The notes: generated from the letters alone by a model not told the origin. Shown: positions 53,901-63,172, counted from the stretch's first letter. The stretch is DNA of 64,000 nt from Arthrobacter sp. fls2-241-R2A-200 (GCF_030209745.1 NZ_JARVRJ010000008.1:186001-250000), one strand, 5' to 3'. Translations and numbers: made by a program.

Positions 53901-54495
53901 CACGGGACGGGATGATCTTCGCAGTGAAGATGTCCTTGTCACTGGTCTTGTCCGCGGTGCGCTCAAAGTACGCGCCCGGCGAGCGGACCAGCTGGGAGAC
54001 GACGACGCGCTCGGTGCCGTTGACAACGAACGTTCCCTTTTCGGTCATCAGCGGGAAGTCGCCCATGAACACGGTCTGCTGCTTGATTTCGCCCGTGTTG
54101 TTGTTCATGAACTCGGCCTTGACGTACAAGGGTGCCGAGTACGTGGCATCACGGTCTTTGCATTCGGCCATGGTGTACTTCGGGTCAGCGAACTCCGGCT
54201 CGGAGAAGCTCAAGGACATAGTGCCCTGGAAGTCCTCGATGGGGGAGATCTCTTCGAAGATATCGGCAAGTCCGGAGGTGGTGGCGACGCTGAGGTCGCC
54301 CTCCTCGACAGCCTTTGCTACCCGCGCCTGCCAGCGTTCGTTTCCGACAAGCCAGTCAAAGCTGTCAGTCTGCAGGGCGAGAAGATTCGGAACATCCAAA
54401 GGTTCGTGAATCTTTGCAAATGAGAGGCGGCGGGTGGCACCATCGGTGCTTGCCGTGTTAGCGGTTTCGTTATTAGAGGTGCTCGAGGCGACCAA
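50989..54495 (-). CDS. rpoB: DNA-directed RNA polymerase subunit beta
   Basis: The 1168-residue subunit contains the rifampicin region [20 protein letters not shown] followed by [18 protein letters not shown] near residues 420-460, with wild-type-looking Ser, His and Ser positions, and the C-terminal clamp block [20 protein letters not shown] (written here from [14 protein letters not shown]). The start is taken as TTG 54495 because AAGGAT lies 6 nt upstream; an in-frame GTG at 54510 would overlap that SD and add five residues. It heads rpoB-rpoC. Confidence 0.97.
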   Translation of the reverse strand: MVASSTSNNETANTASTDGATRRLSFAKIHEPLDVPNLLALQTDSFDWLVGNERWQARVAKAVEEGDLSVATTSGLADIFEEISPIEDFQGTMSLSFSEPEFADPKYTMAECKDRDATYSAPLYVKAEFMNNNTGEIKQQTVFMGDFPLMTEKGTFVVNGTERVVVSQLVRSPGAYFERTADKTSDKDIFTAKIIPSRGAWFELEIDKRDQVGVRLDRKRKQSVTVLLKALGWTEGQILEEFGQYDSMRATLEKDATETREDALLDIYRKLRPGEPPTVEAAQSLLDNLYFNAKRYDLAKVGRYKINRKLGIDRSLGDKEASVLHVEDIVAMIKFLVALHAGEKTLMGKRDGQDHELRVEIDDIDHFGNRRIRAVGELIENQVRTGLSRMERVVRERMTTQDVEAITPQTLINIRPVVAAIKEFFGTSQLSQFMDQNNPLSGLTHKRRLSALGPGGLSRDRAGMEVRDVHPSHYGRMCPIETPEGPNIGLIGSLASYGRINPFGFIETPYRLVSEGVVSDEVQYLTADDEAEVLIAQANAPLDADKKFSEETVLVRARGGGGEPVLVPAGEVQFMDVSPRQMVSVATALIPFLEHDDANRALMGANMQRQAVPLVRSEAPFVGTGMERAAAVDAGDVVIAKKAGVVTEVSAELVVMINDDGTETNYRINKFARSNQGNCYNHRVLVNEGQRLEVGGIIADGPATDQGELALGKNLLVAFMSWEGHNFEDAIILSQRIVAEDVLSSIHIEEHEIDARDTKLGAEEITRDIPNVSEEVLAGLDERGIIHIGAEVEAGDILVGKVTPKGETELTPEERLLRAIFGEKSREVRDTSLKVPHGESGTVIGVRVFDRDNDDELPPGVNQLVRVYVAAKRKITDGDKLAGRHGNKGVISKILPIEDMPFLADGTPVDIVLNPLGVPGRMNVGQVLETHLGWVAKTGWKIEGEPEWVKNLPNLPRETGQTTVATPVFDGAREEEITGLLDSTNVTRDGDRLIDSSGKTRLFDGRSGEPFPDPISVGYMYILKLHHLVDDKIHARSTGPYSMITQQPLGGKAQFGGQRFGEMEVWALEAYGAAYTLQELLTIKSDDIHGRVKVYEAIVKGENIPEPGVPESFKVLIKEMQSLCLNVEVLSTDGTTIEMRDSDDAVFTAAEELGIDLSRAEPSSVEEV

Positions 54496-54932
54496 GAGGG
54501 ATCCTTCCACAGACCTTCAGGCGTTTTCAGATCTCCCCCGTTTGCATCCGGCAGAATGCTCCGCAGGACACTTATTCCGGTTCCGCTATATGACCCGGAC
54601 CCAGGCTGCCCACTAAAGTGCACGTTAGGAACGGCACGTCAATGGCGCAGCTGAGAGGTAAAGCCCACCGCTATATGAAGGCTGAAGGTTAACAGGGAAG
54701 ACGCAAATATCTACAATACGGCAAAGCAGCCTTCCTGTCTACCCCAGATCGCCTGGGAATGCAAGCACCAATCCTGCTGTCCGGCATGGTTCCAATCTTG
54801 AGAATCCGGGTACCTATGAACCGGGCAGTCGGGAATCCAAGGCACAGTACTCCCGTTGTAGTTGAAGGGTGCTGAACTGGTAGCGCACACCCCGCGATAA
54901 CCTTGCTACACATTGCAACCGGAAGAGAGATC
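54496..54932. other. Divergent region between rpoB and the thiolase gene
   Basis: About 435 bp with no recognisable gene. Two minus-strand candidates for the rpoB promoter are TTGACG-18 bp-CTTTAG (54613-54642) and TTGTAG-18 bp-TTAACC (54687-54716). The rest, up to the thiolase SD (GGAAGAGAG), shows no clear structure. Confidence 0.5.
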
Positions 54933-56132
54933 ATGACCACCTCCGCTGACGACAACGATGTTGTCATCCTTGCCGCTTCCCGCACCCCACAGGGTCGGCT
55001 CAACGGGCAACTCGCGTCCTTCACCGCCGTCGATCTCGGCGCCCATGCCATCGCCGCGGCGCTCGAGTCCAGCGGCGTCAAGGCCGAACAGGTTGACGCC
55101 GTCATCATGGGGCAGGTGCTGCAGGCCGGAGCCGGTCAAAACCCGGCCCGGCAGAGCGCGATCGCCGCTGGCTTGGGTTGGAACATCCCTGCTGTCACCA
55201 TCAACAAGGTCTGCCTGTCCGGCCTGACGGCCGTGATTGACGCAGCACGGATGATTCGCGGCGGCGATGCAACTGTGGTGGTGGCTGGCGGACAGGAATC
55301 CATGACCCGGGCTCCGCATCTCCTGCCCGGATCCCGGCAGGGTTGGACCTACGGCTCCATCCAAGCCCTGGACGTCGCCGCCCACGACGGGCTTACCGAT
55401 GCCTTCGACGGGCAGTCGATGGGGCTGTCCACTGAATCCAAGAACGTCACCCTGGGGATCGACCGCGCTTCCCAGGACCACGTGGCGGCTGCGTCCCATC
55501 AGCGCGCCGCAGCTGCGATCGCGGACGGAACTTTCGACGTCGAAATTGCTCCCGTCAGCGTCAAGCAGCGCAAGGGTGACGCGCTGGTCCTCGCAACTGA
55601 CGAGGGAGTCCGGCCGAACACAACGGTAGAAACACTGGCACCGCTGAAGGCGGCCTTCGCGACGGACGGCACCATCACTGCGGGCAACTCCTCTCCCCTG
55701 TCCGACGGCGCCTCCGCCCTGGTGCTCACGAGTCGCCGTTTCGCGGAGGACAACGGTTTGGGCTACTTGGCCGTCGTCGGCAAACCGGGGCAGGTTGCGG
55801 GCCCGGACAACTCCCTGCACTCCCAACCCTCCAACGCCATTGCCCAAGCGTTGAAGAAGGCCGGTTGGACCGCGGAAGACTTGGATTTCATCGAAATCAA
55901 CGAGGCCTTCGGCTCCGTTGCCGTCCAGTCGTTGAAGGACCTCAACTACCCGCTGGAGAAATGCAACATCCACGGTGGGGCCATTGCCTTGGGCCACCCC
56001 ATTGGTGCGTCCGGCGCGCGACTGGCCCTCCACGCTGCGCACGAACTCAAACGCAGGGGTTCCGGCAAAGCTGCTGTGTCCCTATGTGGTGGCGGGGGCC
56101 AAGGCGAAGCTCTCCTCCTCTACCGCGACTAA
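54933..56132 (+). CDS. Acetyl-CoA acetyltransferase (thiolase II family)
   Basis: The 399-residue enzyme condenses two acetyl-CoA or cleaves 3-ketoacyl-CoA. The catalytic residues are in place: C94 in NKVCLSGL, H355 in GHPIGASGAR and C385 in LCGGGGQGEA; NEAFGSVAV is the third thiolase block. An SD GGAAGAGAG lies before the ATG at 54933. The length is that of biosynthetic thiolases; a degradative FadA role is also possible. It is followed after 14 bp by the deacylase gene and sits between rpoB and rplL, away from other lipid genes. Confidence 0.92.
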   Translation: MTTSADDNDVVILAASRTPQGRLNGQLASFTAVDLGAHAIAAALESSGVKAEQVDAVIMGQVLQAGAGQNPARQSAIAAGLGWNIPAVTINKVCLSGLTAVIDAARMIRGGDATVVVAGGQESMTRAPHLLPGSRQGWTYGSIQALDVAAHDGLTDAFDGQSMGLSTESKNVTLGIDRASQDHVAAASHQRAAAAIADGTFDVEIAPVSVKQRKGDALVLATDEGVRPNTTVETLAPLKAAFATDGTITAGNSSPLSDGASALVLTSRRFAEDNGLGYLAVVGKPGQVAGPDNSLHSQPSNAIAQALKKAGWTAEDLDFIEINEAFGSVAVQSLKDLNYPLEKCNIHGGAIALGHPIGASGARLALHAAHELKRRGSGKAAVSLCGGGGQGEALLLYRD

Positions 56133-56146
56133 GGGGCACCGTATTT

Positions 56147-56638
56147 ATGGGCCACACCGTGGAGGACATGAACGACGGCGGACAGAGGTTCCTCGCTGAC
56201 GCCGCAGCGCGCGGGCTGGACGTCGACGTCGTCGAGCGTCCGGCTGCCAACAGCTTGGAAGAGGCGGCGGGCATCCTGGGCATCAGCCCGGCCGACATCG
56301 TGAAATCGTTGGTGGTGAAGCACCGCGACGGTAGCTTTCTGTTCGCGCTCATTCCGGGTGATCGGCAGATCTCGTGGCCAAAGTTGAGGGCCCTTGTGGG
56401 GGTCAACAAGCTCTCACTCCCCCATGCCGACGTCGCCCTGGCTGCCATGGGCTATGAACGCGGGACCATCACACCGTTGGGAAGCACCACCCGGTGGCCT
56501 GTCTACGCGGATGCCACCATCACGGGGCGCCGGATATCCATGGGGGCAGGCGCCCACGGCCGTAGCGCCTTCGTGGACGCAGACGCGCTCACCTCAGCGC
56601 TTGGGGCGATCGTGGCGGACATCAGCGAACCCAACTAG
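56147..56638 (+). CDS. YbaK/EbsC-family aminoacyl-tRNA deacylase-like protein
   Basis: This 163-residue protein matches the YbaK/ProX editing-domain fold: SLEEAAGILGISPADIVKSL with the conserved Lys, FLFALIPGDRQISWPKLRAL and the GTITPLGS loop. Members hydrolyse mischarged tRNAs such as Cys-tRNA(Pro); the substrate is not determinable. The ATG at 56147 has AGGGG 10 nt upstream; an ATG at 56168 behind GTGGAGGAC is an alternative. Together with the thiolase gene it forms a plus-strand pair that ends at a shared terminator. Confidence 0.85.
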   Translation: MGHTVEDMNDGGQRFLADAAARGLDVDVVERPAANSLEEAAGILGISPADIVKSLVVKHRDGSFLFALIPGDRQISWPKLRALVGVNKLSLPHADVALAAMGYERGTITPLGSTTRWPVYADATITGRRISMGAGAHGRSAFVDADALTSALGAIVADISEPN

Positions 56639-56645
56639 GGGTTTA

Positions 56646-56689
56646 ACGCAGGAAGCCCCGCTCGGCGAACCGGGCGGGGCTTCCTGCGT
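56646..56689. terminator. Bidirectional terminator between the deacylase gene and rplL
   Basis: A perfect 16-bp stem (ACGCAGGAAGCCCCGC with its complement) closes on a 12-nt loop between the two convergent stop codons. Confidence 0.85.
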
Positions 56690-56697
56690 AAGAGGTG

Positions 56698-57072
56698 TTA
56701 CTTGAGGGTAACGGTGGCGCCAGCTTCTTCGAGCTGAGCCTTTGCCTTCTCTGCGGCTTCCTTGGTGGCGCCTTCGAGAACAGCCTTCGGTGCACTGTCA
56801 ACCAGGTCCTTGGCTTCCTTGAGGCCGAGGGAGGTAATAGCGCGAACTTCCTTGATCACTGCGATCTTCTTTTCGCCAGCAGCTTCGAGAATGACGTCGA
56901 AGTCGGTCTTCTCTTCAACAGCTTCAGCAGCACCGGCAGCGGGGCCAGCAACTGCAACAGCAGCAGCGGTAACTTCGAAGGTCTCTTCGAAGAGCTTGAC
57001 GAACTCGGAGAGCTCGATGATGGTCAGTTCCTTGAAAGCTTCAATGAGCTCTTCGTTGCTGAGCTTCGCCAT
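56698..57072 (-). CDS. rplL: 50S ribosomal protein L7/L12
   Basis: The 124 residues comprise the N-terminal dimerisation helices ([20 protein letters not shown]), an Ala-rich hinge (about 36-52) and the factor-binding C-terminal domain ([40 protein letters not shown]). It forms the stalk with L10. It follows rplJ by 74 bp. Confidence 0.98.
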   Translation of the reverse strand: MAKLSNEELIEAFKELTIIELSEFVKLFEETFEVTAAAVAVAGPAAGAAEAVEEKTDFDVILEAAGEKKIAVIKEVRAITSLGLKEAKDLVDSAPKAVLEGATKEAAEKAKAQLEEAGATVTLK

Positions 57073-57146
57073 GGTGGCGTCCTTCCATTAGTTGGCGCAG
57101 ATCCGGCTAAGCCAGTCCATGCGCCAGAGTTTGATTGGGAGAGAAC

Positions 57147-57749
57147 TTAGTTCTCTACGGGTGCAGCTTCAGCGGCTTCGGCCGGAGCCGCAACCTCTTC
57201 AGCAGCGGGCTCTTCAGCAGCCTCGGCGGCCGGAGCTTCTTCAGCGGCAGCCGCAGGTGCGCCGCCCTCTTCTTCAAGCTTGAGGCGCAGGGCGTCGATG
57301 ATGCGTGCGGCAGCGGATGCGGGAGCCTTGAGGACACCGGCAACACGTGCAAGCTGCAGCTCGCGGGACTCAAGGGCTGCCAGCGCGGCAACACCTTCTG
57401 CGTCCAGTGCCTTGCCCTCGAAGTGACCGGTCTTGATAACCAGCTGCTTGTTGGCCTTGGCAAAGTCCGTCAGGCTCTTGGCAGCAGCAACAGCGTCACC
57501 CTTGATGAAGGCGATTGCAGTAGGGCCGGAAAGCTGCTCGTTGAATGCTTCAACTCCAGCTTCCTTGGCTGCAATGGCGCTCAGGGTGTTCTTGACGACC
57601 GAGAACTTGGTGTCCTGGCCGAGCGCAACACGCAGTTCCTTGAGCTGTGCAACAGTGAGCCCGCGGTATTCGGTCAGGACAGCCGCGTTCGATTCCTGGA
57701 AATCGGTGGTGATCTCTGCAACTGCGGAGACCTTGCTAGGCGTTGTCAT
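57147..57749 (-). CDS. rplJ: 50S ribosomal protein L10
   Basis: The 200 residues have the rRNA-binding domain (ESNAAVLTEYRGLTVAQLKE; DTKFSVVKNTLSAIAAKEAG), the L7/L12-binding helix (LQLARVAGVLKAPASAAARI) and a tail of about 40 residues made almost only of Ala, Glu and Pro, longer than in most bacteria. It starts behind GGAAGGAGGG and is preceded by a leader that contains an L10-type binding region and a terminator hairpin, suggesting autoregulation by premature termination. Confidence 0.97.
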   Translation of the reverse strand: MTTPSKVSAVAEITTDFQESNAAVLTEYRGLTVAQLKELRVALGQDTKFSVVKNTLSAIAAKEAGVEAFNEQLSGPTAIAFIKGDAVAAAKSLTDFAKANKQLVIKTGHFEGKALDAEGVAALAALESRELQLARVAGVLKAPASAAARIIDALRLKLEEEGGAPAAAAEEAPAAEAAEEPAAEEVAAPAEAAEAAPVEN

Positions 57750-57800
57750 AACCCTCCTTCCGGGGATAAAAGCCGGTCTTCCGGGTCCCCGCTCACGAGA

Positions 57801-57935
57801 GCAAAAACTAAAAACGCCCCGCGCAGATGCACGGGGCTTGGCTCAACACGCTCAATGCGTGGAGACTCGCTTCGTTCACCTGCGCCGGCCGCCCTATGTT
57901 CAGGGTCCTTCGTCAAGGAATTCACTTGGATCTCA
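57801..57935 (-). ncRNA. L10-type leader RNA of rplJ-rplL
   Basis: Between a candidate promoter and rplJ, the minus-strand RNA contains GGCGCAGGTGAACGAAGCGA, resembling the purine-rich L10-binding core, flanked by segments that can pair (GGCGG.. and CCACGCA). It ends in an intrinsic terminator (57816-57837). Assignment to the L10 leader class rests on position and motif, not on a covariance search. Confidence 0.6.
57816..57837 (-). terminator. Intrinsic terminator in the rplJ leader
   Basis: GCCCCGTGC pairs with GCGCGGGGC (one G-U) on an ATCT loop, followed on the minus strand by GTTTTTAGTTTTT. It lies 66 nt before the rplJ start codon. In the L10 leader class a terminator in this place acts as an attenuator. 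Confidence 0.75.
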
Positions 57936-58007
57936 GGGGCGTGGCTGCAGAGTTGAGCTGTGCTCGAAAGAGTGGATTCCCATCAACCGACGGTCTTTGG
58001 TACTTCA

Positions 58008-58037
58008 AGGTTACGGGAGACTGTCCGGCAAACCAAA
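58008..58037 (-). promoter_or_regulatory. Candidate rplJL promoter
   Basis: TTTGGT, an 18-bp spacer and TAACCT lie just after the stop of the upstream acetyltransferase gene. A start near 58001 would place the whole L10-type leader in the transcript. Match to consensus is modest. Confidence 0.35.
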
Positions 58038-58048
58038 TCGACCCGGCA

Positions 58049-59200
58049 CTACTCCGATGAGGACACCCTTGGTCCTCGGGCCGGGAACTCCTTTTGCCAC
58101 AAGCCGGTGACACCCGCCGTCGTGAATCCCAACTGCTTGTTCACCGTCAGGAGGTACCGGTTTTCGGGGGCATTCCACGTGTAAATGACGCGAGCGTCCG
58201 GGAACTGCTCCGTAAGCCGTTCCATGTTGGATACCTTGATCAGCAATCCGAGCTTATTGCCCCGGTGTTCTTGCAGGACCAGGGTATCGTCCTGGAAGAC
58301 AACGTCCTGGCGGTGCGCCAGCACGCTGATGGTGGTCAGCCCCACGATGCGCTCGGTGGCAAGATGCTCGACGGCGGTGACCACCGTGCGCCTGCCCTGC
58401 GCCAACGCGGCGTCTTCGGTTTCACGCAGCACTGCTGCGTCAAAGACCATGCCGGTTGCCAGCGCGGCTGCAGGCTCGTCCTCTCCGCCGTCGTGCACTA
58501 CCTCCCCGGCAGCGTTCTCCAGCGCCGCTACTGCTTCAAGCCATTTCTCAGGGCACCGGTCCGTCCAGTGGTGGAGGGCGTACCGGCCCGAGTTGGCTTC
58601 TTCCGCTTCCCGCTGAAGTTCAGCCGCCAGCTTGGAATCAAGGGGTAACGCGCAGGAACTGAACTGTTCGATGTGTTGCAAGGTGTAGCCAGCACTCGTG
58701 GCGAAGTCCGCTTCCCTGCTGCTGACCGGAATGAATCCGGCGCCGCTCCCGGGTATCAGCTGATCCTCGGGCACCTCTGTCAGCGAGGTTGCCGGGTGGT
58801 TCGTGTCCACCAGGATCATGGTCCTGCCCTCGGCCAGCGCCAGTTCCTCTGCTGCTTCCAGGAGTTGGCGCCCCACGCCGCGCCCTTGGGCCTCAGGGAG
58901 GATGTCCAAGGTGAACTCGGCAAGGTCCTGGTTGTCCGCCAAGGGAAAAGCGATGTCCACCGTGCCCACAATGACGCCGCCGATTTTCGCTACCAGGATC
59001 AGCTGCCGCTCGTACGGATCGGAAAATTCAAGCAGCTTTTCAAGTGGTGTGTAGGCGAGGTCATCGCTTCCCCAGGTCTGCATTCGGACCCGACGGCCCA
59101 CTTCCACCGCATCCAGGAAATCAACGGCGTCAGGGCTGTCCAGGTTATCCGGGACCCACAATTGCTCGATGTGAACGGTCGGCACGTCGTTTACAGTCAT
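58049..59200 (-). CDS. Double-GNAT acetyltransferase, paralogue A
   Basis: This 383-residue protein has two GNAT-like halves. The N-terminal half contains the acetyl-CoA loop ILPEAQGRGVGRQLL, a good Q-x-x-G-x-G; the C-terminal half contains LVLQEHRGNKLGLLIKVSN and TWNAPENRYLLTVNKQLGF. This layout resembles mycothiol synthase MshD-like and related unassigned actinobacterial double GNATs; the substrate is unknown. ATG 59200 is preferred to 59218 because its ATGA overlaps the stop of the homologous upstream gene. The two genes are tandem homologues inserted between rplA and rplJ. Confidence 0.75.
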   Translation of the reverse strand: MTVNDVPTVHIEQLWVPDNLDSPDAVDFLDAVEVGRRVRMQTWGSDDLAYTPLEKLLEFSDPYERQLILVAKIGGVIVGTVDIAFPLADNQDLAEFTLDILPEAQGRGVGRQLLEAAEELALAEGRTMILVDTNHPATSLTEVPEDQLIPGSGAGFIPVSSREADFATSAGYTLQHIEQFSSCALPLDSKLAAELQREAEEANSGRYALHHWTDRCPEKWLEAVAALENAAGEVVHDGGEDEPAAALATGMVFDAAVLRETEDAALAQGRRTVVTAVEHLATERIVGLTTISVLAHRQDVVFQDDTLVLQEHRGNKLGLLIKVSNMERLTEQFPDARVIYTWNAPENRYLLTVNKQLGFTTAGVTGLWQKEFPARGPRVSSSE

Positions 59201-60306
59201 TCCAGCCGTTTCTGCCATGCGCCTTCAAACCCGGAAGGCTTGAATCCAAGGGCGATATTTATGGCCAGCATATGCTGGTTTTCGGTGGCGTTCCATGTCA
59301 AGACGGCTGTGGCGTGTGGCCACCGCTCTGCGGCCTGACGAAGATTCGCCACCTTGACGAGCATGCCCAGCCTGTGCCCGCGGTGTTCCGGAGCCACCAA
59401 TGTGTCCTCTTGATAGAGCATGGCGGGTGTCTGGTCACGATGAGTCATGGCCGTGTACGCCGCCAACTCGCCCGTGGCATCATGCCGGGCAACAGCCACC
59501 ACGGACCGGAGCCCGCTGGCGTCCCACGTTGCTTCCTCCTGCCGGACGCGGGCGGCATTCCATTGCTCGCCCTCCCAGCCCATGCCGGCGATAGGTACCT
59601 CCGTGCTCATGAGGCTTTTGAGTCGGGCGAACGCACCTATTAGCGCTTCCGGGCACGAGTCATGCCACGTCACAGTGCTGTAACCCGATGCGTGCCGCAA
59701 CGCGTCCCACTCGACGTCCAGGCGGCGCTCGGCCGGGATGGGAAGGGAAAGGACGCTGCTGGTCTCCACCTGCTCCAAGGAATAACCGTGGTGGAGGGCA
59801 AAACACGTGGCTGCCCAAGACCGGGGGACGCCGCCAGAGCCGGATTTCGCCGCCAAAATATCGGAGCCTGCCTCCACCGCCGCGATCGGCCCTCCGAAAT
59901 ACGCATCAAAAGAAAGCCGGCCCCGTTCGTAAGCGGCTTGCTCCAGCACACCGAGGATCAACGAGCCTAAGCCGCGCCGCCAATAACCTGGCCGGATGAG
60001 GACATCCACACCCGCCGTCGTCGTATTCTCCGAGATCGGGAGCGTCAGCGTGCCGGCTCCCACGGGGACGCCGCCGATGTGTGCCAGGTATACGTGCCGC
60101 TCCTCATAGTCGTTGCCCTGCCAAAACAGGACAGCCTCCGCCCACGTGGGGCAGCGGTCCAGGTTTCCCCAGAGTTCCATCTCGTGGGACACCGTCAACT
60201 CGTGGAACGCGTGGAAGCCGGACGCTCCGGGCGTCGCGGGACTATCCGGCACCGGGATCCGCTGTACGGATACGCCGCCATTGACAGAAGAGTTCGACGT
60301 CGACAC
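59197..60306 (-). CDS. Double-GNAT acetyltransferase, paralogue B
   Basis: This 369-residue homologue of the following gene also has two GNAT-like halves. The N-terminal acetyl-CoA loop is IRPGYWRRGLGSLIL, where Trp replaces the first Gln/Arg. The C-terminal half has LVAPEHRGHRLGMLVKVANL and TWNATENQHMLAINIALGF, aligning closely with paralogue A. It starts 49 bp beyond the rplA terminator and is translationally coupled to paralogue A. Function unknown; possible targets are small-molecule amines or ribosomal/elongation proteins, which is inference from context only. Confidence 0.75.
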   Translation of the reverse strand: MSTSNSSVNGGVSVQRIPVPDSPATPGASGFHAFHELTVSHEMELWGNLDRCPTWAEAVLFWQGNDYEERHVYLAHIGGVPVGAGTLTLPISENTTTAGVDVLIRPGYWRRGLGSLILGVLEQAAYERGRLSFDAYFGGPIAAVEAGSDILAAKSGSGGVPRSWAATCFALHHGYSLEQVETSSVLSLPIPAERRLDVEWDALRHASGYSTVTWHDSCPEALIGAFARLKSLMSTEVPIAGMGWEGEQWNAARVRQEEATWDASGLRSVVAVARHDATGELAAYTAMTHRDQTPAMLYQEDTLVAPEHRGHRLGMLVKVANLRQAAERWPHATAVLTWNATENQHMLAINIALGFKPSGFEGAWQKRLE

Positions 60307-60354
60307 GCACCACAGCCTACGGCTGTGCGTCCGTTGGGGACAGCCAATGCAAGA

Positions 60355-60389
60355 AAAAGGACCGCCCGGCTATGCCGGACGGTCCTTTT
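60355..60389 (-). terminator. Terminator of rplK-rplA
   Basis: AAAAGGACCGCCCGGC pairs with GCCGGACGGTCCTTTT (one mismatch) on a 3-nt TAT-type loop, 24 bp after the rplA stop, and ends in a T-run on the minus strand. It insulates rplKA from the acetyltransferase pair. Confidence 0.88.
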
Positions 60390-60412
60390 ATCAGAGCCAG
60401 TGCTCCCGAAGT

Positions 60413-61120
60413 TTACGCCTCGACGAGAACCTTGGTGACGTTCGGGTCAACGGTGATGCCCGGGCCGAACGTGGTGGCAAGGGTGGCCTTCTGGATGTAG
60501 CGGCCCTTGGAAGCGGACGGCTTCAAACGAAGCACCTCTTCCAGTGCAGCCGCGTAGTTCTCGGCCAACTTGTTGGCGTCGAAGGAAACCTTGCCGATGA
60601 TGAAGTGCAGGTTCGAGTGCTTGTCGACGCGGAAGTCGATCTTGCCACCCTTGATGTCGTTGACAGCCTTGGTGACATCCGGGGTAACCGTGCCGGTCTT
60701 CGGGTTCGGCATGAGGTTACGGGGGCCGAGGACCTTACCGAGGCGGCCAACCTTGCCCATGAGGTCAGGGGTTGCCACTGCGGCGTCGAAGTCGGTCCAG
60801 CCGCCGGCGATCTTTTCGATCAGGTCATCGGAACCAACGAAGTCGGCGCCGGCAGCGATTGCTGCTTCAGCCTTGTCGCCGGTTGCGAAAACGAGGACGC
60901 GGGCGGTCTTACCGGTGCCGTGCGGCAGGTTGACGGTGCCACGAACCATCTGGTCGGCCTTACGGGGGTCAACGCCCAAACGGAAAGCGACCTCAACGGT
61001 TGCGTCGAACTTGGAAGGGTTGGTTTCCTTCGCGAGGTTAATGGCCTCGACCGGGGCGTAGACCTTGTCTGCCTCGATCTTGGCTACGGCTGCCTCATAT
61101 GCTTTGCTGCGCTTTGCCAT
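60413..61120 (-). CDS. rplA: 50S ribosomal protein L1
   Basis: The 235-residue protein begins [20 protein letters not shown] and contains [20 protein letters not shown] and [20 protein letters not shown], the L1 signature. L1 forms the stalk near the E site and in enterobacteria represses rplKA. The upstream open frame to 61261 is not L1-like. It follows rplK by 148 bp. Confidence 0.98.
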   Translation of the reverse strand: MAKRSKAYEAAVAKIEADKVYAPVEAINLAKETNPSKFDATVEVAFRLGVDPRKADQMVRGTVNLPHGTGKTARVLVFATGDKAEAAIAAGADFVGSDDLIEKIAGGWTDFDAAVATPDLMGKVGRLGKVLGPRNLMPNPKTGTVTPDVTKAVNDIKGGKIDFRVDKHSNLHFIIGKVSFDANKLAENYAAALEEVLRLKPSASKGRYIQKATLATTFGPGITVDPNVTKVLVEA

Positions 61121-61268
61121 GCTGCTGTTTCTCCTTGTGCAGTTGTGGTCTGCGGACCGCGCTGGGCCCTGCCACAGTCGTGGATCCGGCGTGGATCCTG
61201 ACGACATTTCGATTTTTGGTGCCGGTTGCCCGGCGGGTTGAAAGCCATGGATGGCTTTCAAAGGCTGA

Positions 61269-61700
61269 CTAGCCCTCTACGGTGATACCCATGGAGCGGG
61301 CGGTGCCGGCGATGATCAGGGCGGCGGCCTTGATGTCGTTGGCGTTGAGGTCTTCCATCTTGGTGGAAGCGATCTCTTCGACCTGGGCCTGGGTCAGCTT
61401 GGCAACCTTGACGGTGTGCGGGGTAGCCGAACCCTTGGCAACGCCTGCAGCCTTCTTGATGAGCTCTGCAGCCGGCGGGGTCTTGGTGATGAACGTGAAG
61501 GAACGGTCTTCGTAAACCGTGATTTCAACGGGGATAACGTTTCCGCGCTGGGATTCCGTTGCAGCGTTGTACGCCTTGCAGAATTCCATGATGTTGACAC
61601 CGTGCTGGCCAAGCGCAGGACCGATCGGCGGAGCCGGGTTAGCGGCACCTGCCTGGATCTGCAGCTTGATGAGGCCGGTGACCTTCTTCTTGGGAGCCAA
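61269..61700 (-). CDS. rplK: 50S ribosomal protein L11
   Basis: The 143 residues contain [40 protein letters not shown] and a C-terminal rRNA-binding domain with [13 protein letters not shown]11 is part of the GTPase-associated centre and the thiostrepton site. It lies behind nusG, in the order secE-nusG-rplK-rplA. Confidence 0.98.
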
Positions 61701-61829
61701 TGTAGGGTCCTTCTCTCAATAGCTTCCTGGGGCACAGGAGCGCGTCCCAGGTTGGTGGCCGCCATGGCGAGGCGGCCGGCCGCTCCCGAACTGCTAAGCA
61801 GGCAGGACAGGAGCGAAATATGGAGTCAA

Positions 61830-62699
61830 CTAGATCTTGGTGACCTGGTTGAATGCGAGCGTCACCGGTGTTTCGCGCTCGAAGATCGAGACCAGTACCA
61901 CGAGGGTCTGGGATTCCGGCTTGATCTCGGAGATCGTTGCCGGCAGGGTCTCGAAGGGACCTTCCTTGACGATGACCGACTCGCCGACCTCGAAGTCGAC
62001 GGCGACAGGAGCCTGGTTCTGCTTGTTGACCGGCTTGCCCTGCTCTGCCTGCTCTTCTTCAAAGACCGGGGCGAGCATGGAGAAGACCTCATCCAGACGC
62101 AGCGGAACGGGGTTGTGGGCGTTACCCACGAAGCCGGTGACACCGGGCGTGTGGCGCACGGCGCCCCAGGAAGCATCGGTCAGGTCCATGCGGACCAGGA
62201 CGTAGCCGGGAATGCGGACGCGATTGATGACCTTGCGCTGAGCGTTCTTGATCTCAACGACTTCTTCCATGGGGACCTGGATTTCGAAGATGTAATCTTC
62301 CATGTCCAAGGTCTGGATGCGGGTCTCGAGGTTGGCCTTCACGCGGTTTTCGTAACCTGCGTAGGAGTGGATGACGTACCAGTCACCCTCCTGGCGGCGC
62401 AGCTTGGCTTTGAATTCATCGGCCGGGTCAGCCGGCGCGGCAGCAGCAGCGGCTTCCAGTGAACTGTCGGCAGTGTCCTCGTCACCGGCGTCGCCGACGG
62501 TGTCGTCGTGATCTGACTCGTTATCCGATTCGCCGTCGACGTCCGCCTCGAAGTCCTCTTCGGACGCGTCGACGTCGGCAGATTCGGGCGCAGCGGAATC
62601 AACCTCGGACTCTCCCGCGGCGTTAGCCGTGGCGTCGGCTGTGTCCTCAGTGGACGCACCCAGCTCAGTCTCAGTTACCTCGAGCTCCTGCTCAGACAC
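61830..62699 (-). CDS. nusG: Transcription termination/antitermination protein NusG
   Basis: NusG binds RNA polymerase and couples it to Rho or the ribosome. In the 289-residue reading, the first 95-100 residues are an acidic Asp/Glu/Ser/Ala-rich tail, followed by the NGN domain ([20 protein letters not shown]) and a KOW domain ([20 protein letters not shown]) at the C-terminus. The GTG at 62699 is chosen because AGGAG lies 6 nt upstream; an ATG at 62729 has no SD. Acidic N-terminal extensions are known in actinobacterial NusG, but this one is long. Confidence 0.96.
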   Translation of the reverse strand: MSEQELEVTETELGASTEDTADATANAAGESEVDSAAPESADVDASEEDFEADVDGESDNESDHDDTVGDAGDEDTADSSLEAAAAAAPADPADEFKAKLRRQEGDWYVIHSYAGYENRVKANLETRIQTLDMEDYIFEIQVPMEEVVEIKNAQRKVINRVRIPGYVLVRMDLTDASWGAVRHTPGVTGFVGNAHNPVPLRLDEVFSMLAPVFEEEQAEQGKPVNKQNQAPVAVDFEVGESVIVKEGPFETLPATISEIKPESQTLVVLVSIFERETPVTLAFNQVTKI

Positions 62700-62810
62700 T
62701 TGGTCTCCTGCTTCCTCATTGCCTAACATGCCTATTTAAATGGCTCAATTCCGCAAACCCTGCCTTACTCCGAACTGCGGAGATGAGGCACAGTTTGCGG
62801 ACACGTCCGC

Positions 62811-63092
62811 CTAGTGGTCCTTGATGCCGGAACCACCGAAGACCCAGTTGACTCCGGTACCGAAGGCCAGATCCAATATTGTGACGACAACCATCATGAT
62901 GACGACGAACACCAGCACCACGAGCGTGTAGTTGATCAGTTCCTTGCGGGTGGGTGCAACGACCTTCTTCAGCTCGCCGATGACCTGGCGTACGAAAAGT
63001 GCAATTCGGGCGAAGAGGCCGCGATCGGCCTTCTTGGCGGGACGGCCCTTTGAGCTGCTGGCAGCTGTTTCGGTCACCTGGTCCTCACTCAC
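62811..63092 (-). CDS. secE: Protein translocase subunit SecE
   Basis: The 93-residue subunit stabilises SecY. It has a cytoplasmic polar start, the amphipathic FVRQVIGELKKVVAPTRKEL and one membrane helix (LVVLVFVVIMMVVVTILDLAF in part). The single-helix form is normal outside proteobacteria. It lies between tRNA-Trp and nusG, the usual place. Confidence 0.96.
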   Translation of the reverse strand: MSEDQVTETAASSSKGRPAKKADRGLFARIALFVRQVIGELKKVVAPTRKELINYTLVVLVFVVIMMVVVTILDLAFGTGVNWVFGGSGIKDH

Positions 63093-63172
63093 CTTGCAAA
63101 GTCGTTGACCCGACTCTGATCAGAGCCATGGTTGCTGCGCGTGTCCCGGCGTTTCCGCCGGAACACCTTGCG

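Noticed and set aside
54906..56042. A 378-codon minus-strand frame opposite the thiolase gene
   Set aside because: The thiolase has all catalytic motifs and an SD; the antisense frame has neither.
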